Virus record (IMG/VR): IMGVR_UViG_3300034175_000017
Span: 1 to 64,000 of that record
Source: a virus
Length of the DNA: 64,000 nucleotides
Reading direction: 5' to 3' (one strand)
Shown: piece after piece, positions 57,834 to 64,000 of the stretch
How positions within the stretch are numbered: position 1 is the first letter of the stretch
Layout of the letters: every line of letters begins with the position of its first letter
Notes under the pieces: generated by a model
Database searches by the model: none
What the model saw: the letters and a program-made list of their open reading frames with translations, nothing else
What the model was told of the DNA's origin: nothing
Translations under genes and position numbers: made by a program

Positions 57834-58485
57834 AAGTTGCTTCACCGATCAGGACGAACTCAACGACGCCCCACTCGTTGCCCTTGGAATTGACCTGACC
57901 CTTGTGGCGGATGGTCACATCCACGGTCGAGTTCTGCAAGCCCTTCTTGCGAAGCTCGTTGTAGAACTTCGTCCAGAACTTCACGCCGGTAATCGCCGGG
58001 GTGATGCCGATGCGCTGGCCCTCGGAGACGCCGCCTGCATCTGCAAGCAACTCGGCAGGGATTTCGACAGTCTGATAAGGACCGTCCACCTTGTCGTTCT
58101 GAGCGCGAAGCTGAGCAGTGGCCTGCTCAAAGTTCTGACCCTGCGAGGTCATGCGTCCGTCATACGACTTGATGAAAGTCGTCTGGCCTGCCCGGTTGGC
58201 ACGAACCGACAAGATCGGCTGCACTTCGGAAAGGTCGATACGGACGGTAGCCTCCGTGAACATCTTCGCCTTGGCATCGCCAAGACGGAAGCCGCTGTCC
58301 TTGACGGTCAGGTATTCATCAACCTGAATGCCTGCGCTGTCAGCGATGCTGTCGAGCGTGGGCCGCGAGGACTCGTTGGAAACGGCGGGAACATTGGAGG
58401 GGGTCTGAAGCGCGGGAGCCTGAAAGTTAGCCGAAGCGTCTTCGGCCTGTGACATGACGCGCTCAAGTGCAGAGGGATTAGCCAT
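57829..58485 (-). CDS. Possible single-stranded DNA-binding protein (218 aa)
   Basis: The N-terminal 70 residues are disordered and helix-prone; residues 75-215 are strand-rich (EATVRIDLSEVQPILSVRAN; ITGVKFWTKFYNELRKKGLQ; STVDVTIRHKGQVNSKGNEW), compatible with an OB-type domain. It is a separate transcript with its own strong terminator in the replication region, as expected for an abundant binding protein. No SSB signature is certain; the call is contextual. Confidence 0.4.
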   Translation of the reverse strand: MANPSALERVMSQAEDASANFQAPALQTPSNVPAVSNESSRPTLDSIADSAGIQVDEYLTVKDSGFRLGDAKAKMFTEATVRIDLSEVQPILSVRANRAGQTTFIKSYDGRMTSQGQNFEQATAQLRAQNDKVDGPYQTVEIPAELLADAGGVSEGQRIGITPAITGVKFWTKFYNELRKKGLQNSTVDVTIRHKGQVNSKGNEWGVVEFVLIGEATS

Positions 58486-58595
58486 TCTGTTTTCCTATCA
58501 AGTTTGTTGTTGGTATCGGTATCGGGTAGAAGCCTGTATTTAGGCCGAGGTGTCTGAGTTAGCAAGCCCTCCTGTTGAATGTTACCGGGTATTAG

Positions 58596-58745
58596 TTACC
58601 CGCCGACCATCAGATTGCACTGACAAGGGCCTTCTTCGCACACCTTGCACGACACTGGCTTGCTCAAACAGGTGCCGATGGTGCTGGCCTTGAAGCCACG
58701 CGTGCCGGTGCCTCGACAGTGAGGACAGTTCTTATCGCCTTTCAC
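58596..58745 (-). CDS. Small cysteine-rich zinc-binding protein (49 aa)
   Basis: Forty-nine residues from a GTG with AAGGATTC upstream. It holds NCPHCRGTGTRG, a DnaJ-type CxxCxGxG knuckle, and then GTCLSKPVSCKVCEEGPCQC, giving seven cysteines. Probably binds one or two zinc ions. It overlaps the alarmone-hydrolase-like gene. Function unknown. Confidence 0.65.
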   Translation of the reverse strand: MKGDKNCPHCRGTGTRGFKASTIGTCLSKPVSCKVCEEGPCQCNLMVGG

Positions 58746-59256
58746 GGAGAATCCTTTCTTCTGTAAGCAGTTGGTTCCAAACGTGACCACGCAAGGGTGC
58801 GTAACCATCACCCATCACAGCCAGTTGCAGCCGCTTCTCTGGCAGATACACAGCAGCGAACTTGGGATCATCCGTCGCTAGGTTCGTGATGTTATCCAGA
58901 ATATCAGCATACTTGATGTTCTGTGCCTGCGGCGTGATGATGGCCAGCTTATCTCGCTGATACTTGGCACGCTGTGTGCGGTTCAAAGCAGGCTGCTTGG
59001 CATTGGTGACTTGCAACACCAGCGTAGATACCTGTGGTCCGAACCGACGCTGAATATCGAAGATGTCGTAGGGCGTATCTTCAACCACGTCATGCAGCGC
59101 ACCGGCTACGAGCGTCGTCAGGTCCACACCACGAACCATCGTGGCAAGTGTATGCACCACAGCGCGTGGATGCACGCTGTAGGGCTTGCCAGACAGCTTT
59201 CGTATCTGTCCAGCGTGTGCCTGCTCCATGAATTGAATTGCATCGCGTAGGATCAT
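58732..59256 (-). CDS. HD-domain (p)ppGpp hydrolase-like protein (174 aa)
   Basis: Matches the small alarmone hydrolase (MESH1/SpoT HD) pattern: QAHAGQIRKLSGKPYSVHPR (histidine ligand), LVAGALHDVVEDTPYDIFDI (HD pair and E-D-T), and NIKYADILDNITNLATDDP (final aspartate). SpoT-type HD domains remove pyrophosphate from ppGpp. Length and order of motifs are complete. In infection it could lower host stringent-response signalling; this is inference from the family. It is coupled to the next HD gene (ATGA overlap). Confidence 0.82.
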   Translation of the reverse strand: MILRDAIQFMEQAHAGQIRKLSGKPYSVHPRAVVHTLATMVRGVDLTTLVAGALHDVVEDTPYDIFDIQRRFGPQVSTLVLQVTNAKQPALNRTQRAKYQRDKLAIITPQAQNIKYADILDNITNLATDDPKFAAVYLPEKRLQLAVMGDGYAPLRGHVWNQLLTEERILRERR

Positions 59257-59831
59257 AGTTGTCCTCCTAGTTCGGTGGGGAAGAGGTCCGAGAAACGAGC
59301 ACGGAACTCATGATAGGCGCGACCGGGGTCCCAACTGCCAAGATCGACGTAAGCGATATATTGATCGAACTCGACGCCGTTCAGAATGGCATGCTCTTCG
59401 GGGTTCTGGCCGCGAAGATACTTCATTTCGAGGCCGAGCATCACCCGGTCAACAAAATGCACCTGCTCCGACAGCGGGTAGACGAACTTGAAGCGGTCGG
59501 CCATCGCGGTCTCGATCTTCACTTCCAAGGTCTTGAAGAGAGGAACTGCAACCTTGAGCGGCGTCACAATGTCGTTCGTGAATGCCTCTGCGGTGTCGTG
59601 CATCAGCGCCGAGTAGCTCTGAGTAGGATCAATCGCATCCATGATGAGCGAGGCATTCACGGCGTGCTGTGCAACCGAATAGAAGTGTGGTAGCTGCCCT
59701 GCAAAGCGGCAGATGTTCGCTAGTGGGCGAGCAATGTCGTCCAGACCGACGATAGCTAGTTCAGGCTGCTCGTATGAGAAGCGTTGGCCGCTCAAGAGCG
59801 TGATGCCGTCAGTAAGTTGAAGCTGTTCCAT
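59253..59831 (-). CDS. YfbR-like HD phosphohydrolase (192 aa)
   Basis: HD ligands are in LPHFYSVAQHAVNASLIM, SYSALMHDTAEAFTNDIVTP (HD pair with E) and HFVDRVMLGLEMKYL (final aspartate). YfbR-type enzymes are deoxynucleotide 5'-monophosphatases; related phage enzymes include dATP triphosphohydrolases. It belongs to the nucleotide-pool group. The ATG at 59831 follows a terminator that ends the outer-membrane protein transcript, so it has its own promoter or relies on read-through. Confidence 0.82.
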   Translation of the reverse strand: MEQLQLTDGITLLSGQRFSYEQPELAIVGLDDIARPLANICRFAGQLPHFYSVAQHAVNASLIMDAIDPTQSYSALMHDTAEAFTNDIVTPLKVAVPLFKTLEVKIETAMADRFKFVYPLSEQVHFVDRVMLGLEMKYLRGQNPEEHAILNGVEFDQYIAYVDLGSWDPGRAYHEFRARFSDLFPTELGGQL

Positions 59832-59853
59832 AGGTTGTCTCCGTTTTGAGGGC

Positions 59854-59882
59854 AAAAAGATAGGGGCCACTCGGCCCCTATC
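59854..59882 (-). terminator. Intrinsic terminator after the outer-membrane protein gene
   Basis: GATAGGGGCC and GGCCCCTATC pair over ten bases with loop ACTC; on the minus strand the stem is followed by UUUUU. It lies 22 bases after the stop of the outer-membrane protein gene. Confidence 0.88.
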
Positions 59883-59903
59883 TCTCTAACAATGTGCTAC
59901 GGC

Positions 59904-60401
59904 TTAGAACCTAAGTCCGAGGCCGACGAGTGCTTCATGACGGCCAGCGTTGCGCTGGAAGTCACTGTATCGGTATTCAATCTTGGAATACAAGCCCCGA
60001 CCGCTTGCAATTTCAGCACCGCCGCCGACGCGCAGCCCTTCAAGGGTGCGGAAGTCATTGGGTGAGCGAACGTCACGCAGTGGGCGCAGCGAGGCATAAC
60101 CTGCCGTGCCGTAGAGCAACAAGTTGTCCGAAGCAGCGACACCCAAGCGCACAGCGGCACCCAAGTCCTTGCGGTCGAACACGTTGTTGGCATTGACCTC
60201 GGCACCTACCGTCAGGCGATCACCGAGAGGCAAATCAACGCCAGCATTGGCACCGTAGTTGATCGTGCTGTCGCGGAAGCGGTTCAGATCATCCAGACCA
60301 GCCGTCACGTCGATGCGAGGGCCGGTGAAGTTGCTGTTTGGTGCGGCAACGGCAGGAGTGGCAGCAAAGAGGGCTGCAAGAACGAGAAAAAATGACTTCA
60401 T
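59904..60401 (-). CDS. Outer-membrane beta-barrel protein with signal peptide (165 aa)
   Basis: A Sec signal peptide (MKSFFLVLAALFAATPAVAA, about 20 residues, A-x-A cleavage) followed by about 145 residues of alternating strands with aromatic girdles, ending in RHEALVGLGLRF, the terminal phenylalanine used by the Bam machinery. It matches the small OmpA/opacity-type eight-stranded barrels of alphaproteobacteria. AGGAACA precedes the ATG. A phage gene for a host-envelope protein may block superinfection or alter the surface; it could also be a captured host gene. Confidence 0.82.
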   Translation of the reverse strand: MKSFFLVLAALFAATPAVAAPNSNFTGPRIDVTAGLDDLNRFRDSTINYGANAGVDLPLGDRLTVGAEVNANNVFDRKDLGAAVRLGVAASDNLLLYGTAGYASLRPLRDVRSPNDFRTLEGLRVGGGAEIASGRGLYSKIEYRYSDFQRNAGRHEALVGLGLRF

Positions 60402-60402
60402 G

Positions 60403-60747
60403 TTATTGTTCCTTTCCAATGGCTTGTTCGATTGTCCGTATCACAACTTCATCAGCGATACGGTAGCACAGAACAGCAAGCTGTTCATAATACACACACG
60501 TCATGTCCACGATTTGGGTCATTTGTGTGCGCGTTGCGATGAAACGCACAGGTATTGTGCGATCCTTGTATAGGTCGCCGGTCTTGGGATCAACCCATTG
60601 ACCGACAGCCGGTTTCATGATGGTTAAACCACCTGAAATGTTTCTGACCTTTTCGTCCCATATCCGGTGATACCGAAGGTAAAAGGGACGACCGTCATTG
60701 CGTGTCGTGGGGACCAGTATCTCCCACAGGTAGGTGGGGTCATCCAC
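60403..60747 (-). CDS. Conserved phage hypothetical protein (114 aa)
   Basis: About 114 residues from a GTG: DDPTYLWEILVPTTRNDGRP, YHRIWDEKVRNISGGLTIMK, then strands and a helix (IADEVVIRTIEQAIGKEQ). I recall homologues with the WEILVPT and GGLTI motifs across unrelated tailed phages, annotated without function. GTG overlaps the upstream membrane gene by eight bases. Confidence 0.65.
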   Translation of the reverse strand: MDDPTYLWEILVPTTRNDGRPFYLRYHRIWDEKVRNISGGLTIMKPAVGQWVDPKTGDLYKDRTIPVRFIATRTQMTQIVDMTCVYYEQLAVLCYRIADEVVIRTIEQAIGKEQ

Positions 60748-60979
60748 GGCGGCGCTTCGCAGCCTGCTTCTTGTCAACGACATTGAGGATGCCAGCGACA
60801 CCGAAGAAGGCTCCTGCAATGCCCAAGAGAATGACGACAGGACCGTAGAGCGGCAGCAACACTAGCCACCACGACCAATCAATCTTGCCGAGTAGCTTGA
60901 GGGTGACAAAGACGATGGTCAGCAGGCCAAGAAAGCCGATGCCGCCGCTCGATGCTGATGAGGTGGTAGGTGTGGTCAT
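60740..60979 (-). CDS. Small membrane protein (79 aa)
   Basis: Two membrane helices (IGFLGLLTIVFVTLKLLG; WWLVLLPLYGPVVILLGIAG) with a serine/threonine-rich N-terminus and a basic tail (DKKQAAKRRRG). TAATG overlap with the RNA ligase gene. Function unknown. Confidence 0.7.
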   Translation of the reverse strand: MTTPTTSSASSGGIGFLGLLTIVFVTLKLLGKIDWSWWLVLLPLYGPVVILLGIAGAFFGVAGILNVVDKKQAAKRRRG

Positions 60980-61611
60980 TATTTTGTTTCCTTTCGTGAT
61001 TGATTTTCGGCCCACTTGCCCTGCTCGTCGTAGTCGAAGGTGCGCTTGAACAGCGTCTTCGACGGACCATGATACATGACGATGCCCTCAGGGTTCATGA
61101 AGCCGGGGACCAGCTTGGACCCGGCGAGGCTAAGGTCGATCAGAGCGTTGTCGAACACGCCAGCGTGTGACAGGTAGCCCTCGAACAGGACAGGCACCAC
61201 GTCCACGCGGTCAGGCAGTTCAACGCCACGCCAGCGAGGATTGAAGAGGGCAAAACGCTTCTCGGTCAGACCGTAGTTGCGCTGGATGCCTGCACCATAC
61301 CACTCACCGAAGTGACGACCGGCACCGAGTGTCTCGACAAAGCCTCGCGCATTGTCAGCAACGAAACGAGCGAAGCCAGCATGATCGCCGGTCTTGCTGG
61401 TATCGAGCAGACGATTGCGGCTTCCGGCGAACACCGAATAGACCACATTTTCGTGCATAAGCACTGCTACAGCAGGCCCATACTTGATGTTAGGGGACAT
61501 CGTGTCTTCAGGGACGATGTTGATCTGTGCGTTGCTGCCGTCGATCTTCTCGCTGATCGTCCAATCGTGGCTGAAGCGGGTTAGCTTGGGGAATGGTTCA
61601 AAGGCGCTCAT
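60979..61611 (-). CDS. RNA ligase (Rnl2-like, 210 aa)
   Basis: Nucleotidyltransferase motif I is SEKIDGSNAQI with the lysine expected to be adenylated (Lys22). Later motifs are HFGEWYGAGIQRNYGL (motif III-like), MNPEGIVMYHG (motif IV) and KTLFKRTFDYDE (motif V). Phage RNA ligases of this type seal breaks, for example in tRNAs cut by host defence nucleases; no polynucleotide kinase partner is visible here. At 210 residues it is a minimal ligase lacking a C-terminal domain. Confidence 0.82.
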   Translation of the reverse strand: MSAFEPFPKLTRFSHDWTISEKIDGSNAQINIVPEDTMSPNIKYGPAVAVLMHENVVYSVFAGSRNRLLDTSKTGDHAGFARFVADNARGFVETLGAGRHFGEWYGAGIQRNYGLTEKRFALFNPRWRGVELPDRVDVVPVLFEGYLSHAGVFDNALIDLSLAGSKLVPGFMNPEGIVMYHGPSKTLFKRTFDYDEQGKWAENQSRKETK

Positions 61612-61781
61612 TGGATTTGATCCTCAGGTGTAAGTGAATGTTGAATCTCAAGGTAGAGGCGTTGCACTTCCAGTGCGGCCATTCCTACCTCACGCTCAGC
61701 GTCTTGCTGACGCTGGTATGCCTGTCCTTGCTCGAATGCGATGCCTAGCATCTCCTGTATCTTGTTGAAAACTTCTTCCAT
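61608..61781 (-). CDS. Small coiled-coil protein (57 aa)
   Basis: Fifty-seven residues, entirely helical and amphipathic (EEVFNKIQEMLGIAFEQGQA; EVQRLYLEIQHSLTPEDQIQ). Four-base overlap with the RNA ligase gene. Motif copy F and a terminator lie between it and the upstream glycosidase gene, so a promoter may start here. Function unknown. Confidence 0.6.
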   Translation of the reverse strand: MEEVFNKIQEMLGIAFEQGQAYQRQQDAEREVGMAALEVQRLYLEIQHSLTPEDQIQ

Positions 61782-61797
61782 GTTCACTCCAAACAAA

Positions 61798-61828
61798 GAG
61801 GCCCACCTACATGGGGTAGGTGGGCCTC
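61798..61828 (-). terminator. Intrinsic terminator after the GH5 gene
   Basis: GAGGCCCACCTAC (61798-61810) and GTAGGTGGGCCTC (61816-61828) form a perfect 13-base stem with loop ATGGG; the minus-strand transcript continues UUUGUUUGG. Found 26 bases after the GH5 stop. Confidence 0.9.
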
Positions 61829-61849
61829 AAATGCACTAATAATGTGAGA

Positions 61850-61864
61850 TGTTACTAAGTAAGA
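61850..61864. promoter_or_regulatory. Motif copy F
   Basis: TGTTACTAAGTAAGA overlaps the stop codon of the GH5 gene. It matches the palindrome TATTACTNAGTAATA at 12 of 14 positions. Part of it is coding, so it may be coincidental. Confidence 0.3.
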
Positions 61865-63708
61865 GCTGCCTTGGCGGCAGTGATCTTGTCGGTCAATCCC
61901 TTGACCTGAGCATCGCGGGTTGCAACCAGCGCCTCAAGCTCCTTGATGCGAGCATCGCGGGGATCAGTCGTTGGCGGCGGCGGTGTCACAGGTGGTGGTG
62001 GAGCCGTGTCAGCGGCCAACGTGACCGAGTTCCAAGAGTCCACCCATCCGCTGTCACCCTCGGCATCGAAGGCAGTAACGCGGCCCTTGATGGGCTTGCC
62101 AAGATGCTCCGCTGGGATGGTCAGCCGTGGTGTATCGCCCGATGCCAACGTGACGCCGTTGCTGCGTGCCTCATAAAAGCGACGAACAATCGGCTGGCCG
62201 TTCCAATCGGCACCTTCGATGGTCACGTCCTTCGTGCCAGCGACGACGCTGATGTAGGTCTGCGCCTTAGCAGTAGGAACGGTGTTGGTCGTTGGAGCAA
62301 CAGGCGGCGGGGCTGGTGGGAGCGGTTCGCCTGCCATATCGGTGATCCAGTTGGAAATGGTTGTGGTCGAAGTGACCAGCCCGCCCGTCAGGTTCCCAAT
62401 GATGATGTCAGACTGCTCTTGATTGCCCGCAACCCACGACGACTGATCGTTGGTCTCGGCTACGTTGTCCAGCTTGATCGGACGCTCCACCGTGAAGGTG
62501 AAGTTACCAGCCTGCGTGATACGCACGGTGCCAGAGTTTTCGTTGGCCGGAACATATACGATGCCGGTCTTGGCAGCGAACATATCCGCAACAGACTTGG
62601 TGAAGTCCGCAGCGTTCACCGTGTTCTGATAGGTGATGGTGAACGACTGATCGACCTTGCCGTTGGCGACCTCAAACGTCAGCCCTTGGTTCTGTCCCTC
62701 GTTCAGCGTGTCGCTTCCGACGCGGCGAACAGTAAGACGGGACTCGACAGGGGTAGGCGCAATCACAACAGGCGTTCCGGGGACAGCCGTGAAGTAATTC
62801 TTGAGCAGACCGAAGGCAGACGAGTCGGCTGTTCCGGGCTTGGACAGATACAACTCGTAGTCGGCAGGCCACCAAGCACCAACGGACCATGCAGTGCCGC
62901 CGATGGTGTTCGCCACCATGTAATCGAGCATGTTCTTCTCGGCGTCCAGCCAACGTGCGTCGTTGCTAGGCACACCGAACTCACCGATCATGCCACGGAA
63001 GTTGTTGGCCTTGATCCAATCGACAAACTTCTTGAGCTTGTCCACGCCGACCATCGGGTAAGCGCCCTCGCCGTCATAGCTATACTTGTAGCTGCCGGAG
63101 CTATCCCGGTCGAGATACTGGTGAGCCTGATAGACGAGGTTGTTGGCTGGATCGTTGACGATGAACGTCGGGTCCCAAGAGTGAGCACCGGACCAGTTGT
63201 CACCCTCGATATAGATCGTGTGGGTGGTGTCCACTTCGCGGATCGCATTAATCGCAGCCTGTGCTGCAACCTTCCAAGCCGTTGCCGAGGGCATGTTGTT
63301 CGGCTCGTTCATCACGTCGTAGCCCTCAAGGGCCGGATGATTTTTCACTGCTGACGCCATCTTTCGCCAGAAGTCAGCGAGGTTGGCAGCGGTGGGTCCA
63401 CCCGTCGAGCCGATAGCGTTGCCGCCGTGGCGTGCGTAGCTGTGGTTGTCGATGAACAGGGTCATACCGAGTGTCTGTGCGTCGTTCAGCACGCGGGTCA
63501 TGAGCGCAAGCTCTGCGGTATTGAGTGGACCGTTCAGAACGTTCTGCATGCGGTCCCAAATGAACGGCAGGCGGAACCACAGGATGCCCTTGTTCTTGTA
63601 GTAGAGCAACTCGTCGTAGGTGGGGTAATGGTATTGCTGATCGTGGATGCCAGCGGTGCCGCCGAACTCGGCACCGGAAATGTTGGCGGAAATAAGCTGA
63701 TGAGCCAT
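61855..63708 (-). CDS. GH5-type glycoside hydrolase with accessory domains (617 aa)
   Basis: Residues 1-310 form a family 5 (cellulase-like) TIM barrel: FRLPFIWDRM, FIDNHSYARHGG, the acid/base glutamate in GYDVMNEPNN (Glu135), HQYLDRDSSG and the nucleophile in MIGEFGVPSND (Glu243). Residues 310-440 and 480-580 are beta-rich accessory domains, with proline-rich linkers and a final coiled coil (IKELEALVATRDAQVKGLTD). No signal peptide. The start at 63708 has GGAGAACC. It would cut beta-1,4-type glucans or host exopolysaccharide; whether it is a virion part or a released enzyme is unknown. A phage structural depolymerase is likely. Confidence 0.85.
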   Translation of the reverse strand: MAHQLISANISGAEFGGTAGIHDQQYHYPTYDELLYYKNKGILWFRLPFIWDRMQNVLNGPLNTAELALMTRVLNDAQTLGMTLFIDNHSYARHGGNAIGSTGGPTAANLADFWRKMASAVKNHPALEGYDVMNEPNNMPSATAWKVAAQAAINAIREVDTTHTIYIEGDNWSGAHSWDPTFIVNDPANNLVYQAHQYLDRDSSGSYKYSYDGEGAYPMVGVDKLKKFVDWIKANNFRGMIGEFGVPSNDARWLDAEKNMLDYMVANTIGGTAWSVGAWWPADYELYLSKPGTADSSAFGLLKNYFTAVPGTPVVIAPTPVESRLTVRRVGSDTLNEGQNQGLTFEVANGKVDQSFTITYQNTVNAADFTKSVADMFAAKTGIVYVPANENSGTVRITQAGNFTFTVERPIKLDNVAETNDQSSWVAGNQEQSDIIIGNLTGGLVTSTTTISNWITDMAGEPLPPAPPPVAPTTNTVPTAKAQTYISVVAGTKDVTIEGADWNGQPIVRRFYEARSNGVTLASGDTPRLTIPAEHLGKPIKGRVTAFDAEGDSGWVDSWNSVTLAADTAPPPPVTPPPPTTDPRDARIKELEALVATRDAQVKGLTDKITAAKAALT

Positions 63709-63776
63709 CAAGGTTCTCCATTGTGTGTGACGTGTAGGATATAGGGCATCACACCCTACACGTCCAGAAACACAGG

Positions 63777-64000
63777 TTATATTCCGCAGGTTCCGCCGCC
63801 GGTCAGGTCACAAACGTCGTGCGTCTGCTCAACATATTCCTGACCGTCATGCTTCACTGCTTCCGAGTATGGAACAGGAGTGAGAGGCTGACCGCCACGA
63901 CTACCATCAGGGTAGCAAGTGAAGCCGCGCAGACGGTGAGCGTAGCGAGCCAAGGTAGATGCGAACTCATCGACTTTATCCTCGTTGTTCAACTCGCTGC
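63777..64000 (-). CDS. Hypothetical protein, 5' end outside window
   Basis: The frame is open to the window edge, so at least 74 residues are seen and the true start lies beyond 64000 or at the TTG at 63992. It is acidic at the N-terminal side (ELNNEDKVDEFASTLARYAH) and cysteine-bearing at the end (DVCDLTGGGTCGI). No family recognised. Confidence 0.5.
   Translation of the reverse strand, partial: SELNNEDKVDEFASTLARYAHRLRGFTCYPDGSRGGQPLTPVPYSEAVKHDGQEYVEQTHDVCDLTGGGTCGI

Noticed and set aside
57811-57835. T-arm-like sequence (GGTTCAATCC on the minus strand) suggesting a tRNA
   Set aside because: It is a simple seven-base hairpin over the stop codon of a coding gene; no acceptor, D or anticodon arm can be drawn around it.
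61849-63354. 501-codon plus-strand frame opposite the GH5 gene
   Set aside because: Antisense shadow; the GH5 frame has clear catalytic motifs on the other strand.
1-64000. Evidence for a temperate lifestyle (integrase, excisionase, attachment site, CI-like repressor)
   Set aside because: None found. The helix-turn-helix and ribbon-helix-helix proteins alone are not enough to claim lysogeny, and part of the genome is not in view.

Overview
The window is part of the genome of a tailed double-stranded DNA phage with a lambda-like siphovirus tail, infecting a Gram-negative host. The evidence for phage and morphology is a GpA-type large terminase, portal, major capsid protein, a 1789-residue tape measure and homologues of lambda tail proteins V, L, K, I, M and J. 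The evidence for a Gram-negative host is a two-component spanin (inner-membrane protein plus outer-membrane lipoprotein) and a phage-encoded outer-membrane beta-barrel. An alphaproteobacterial host, perhaps a sphingomonad, is my inference from overall protein style only. I found no integrase, excisionase or tRNA gene, so nothing here points to lysogeny. Both ends of the window cut through genes, so the genome is incomplete or was opened arbitrarily.

Layout. (1) 1-7.65 kb, minus strand: about 22 short, tightly overlapping genes, probably early or accessory. They include a truncated flavin oxidoreductase of the thioredoxin-reductase type, a CPGC protein, a zinc ribbon, a protein-kinase-like enzyme, several small membrane proteins and a helix-turn-helix protein. 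(2) 7.65-8.08 kb: noncoding, with palindromes and hairpins. (3) 8.08-14.2 kb, plus strand: an HNH endonuclease of the endonuclease-VII type and a tail-fibre cluster, including an 1132-residue fibre with a nucleoside-hydrolase-like domain. (4) 14.2-17.6 kb, minus strand: a primase-polymerase/helicase, a membrane protein and a probable small terminase. (5) 17.7-44.3 kb, mainly plus strand: packaging, head and tail genes, interrupted by two inverted segments, one of which encodes the frameshifted tail assembly chaperones and a ribbon-helix-helix protein. (6) 44.1-48.0 kb, minus strand: DUF5664 nucleotide hydrolase, thymidylate synthase, an unknown gene and an SbcC/gp46-like ATPase. (7) 48.1-50.4 kb, plus strand: the lysis cassette. 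(8) 50.4-64 kb, minus strand: dUTPase, SbcD/gp47-like nuclease, exonuclease, RecU-like resolvase, family-A DNA polymerase, MazG-like enzyme, 5'-3' exonuclease, two HD-domain hydrolases, an outer-membrane protein, an RNA ligase and a GH5 glycosidase.

How it fits together. Replication and recombination use the PrimPol-helicase, polymerase A, flap-type exonuclease, gp46/gp47 pair, DnaQ-type exonuclease and RecU-like nuclease. Thymidylate synthase, dUTPase, DUF5664, MazG-like and HD proteins shape the nucleotide pool. The head cassette carries two unrelated candidate proteases: an HslV/proteasome-fold Ntn hydrolase and an S78-like protease fused to a scaffold-like tail. A near-palindromic motif (TATTACTNAGTAWTA-like) recurs at six positions between genes and a separate palindrome (CTTAAACTGTTTAAG) recurs three times around one gene. 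Both are candidate regulatory sites. Most calls rest on motif recognition by eye; no database search was possible.
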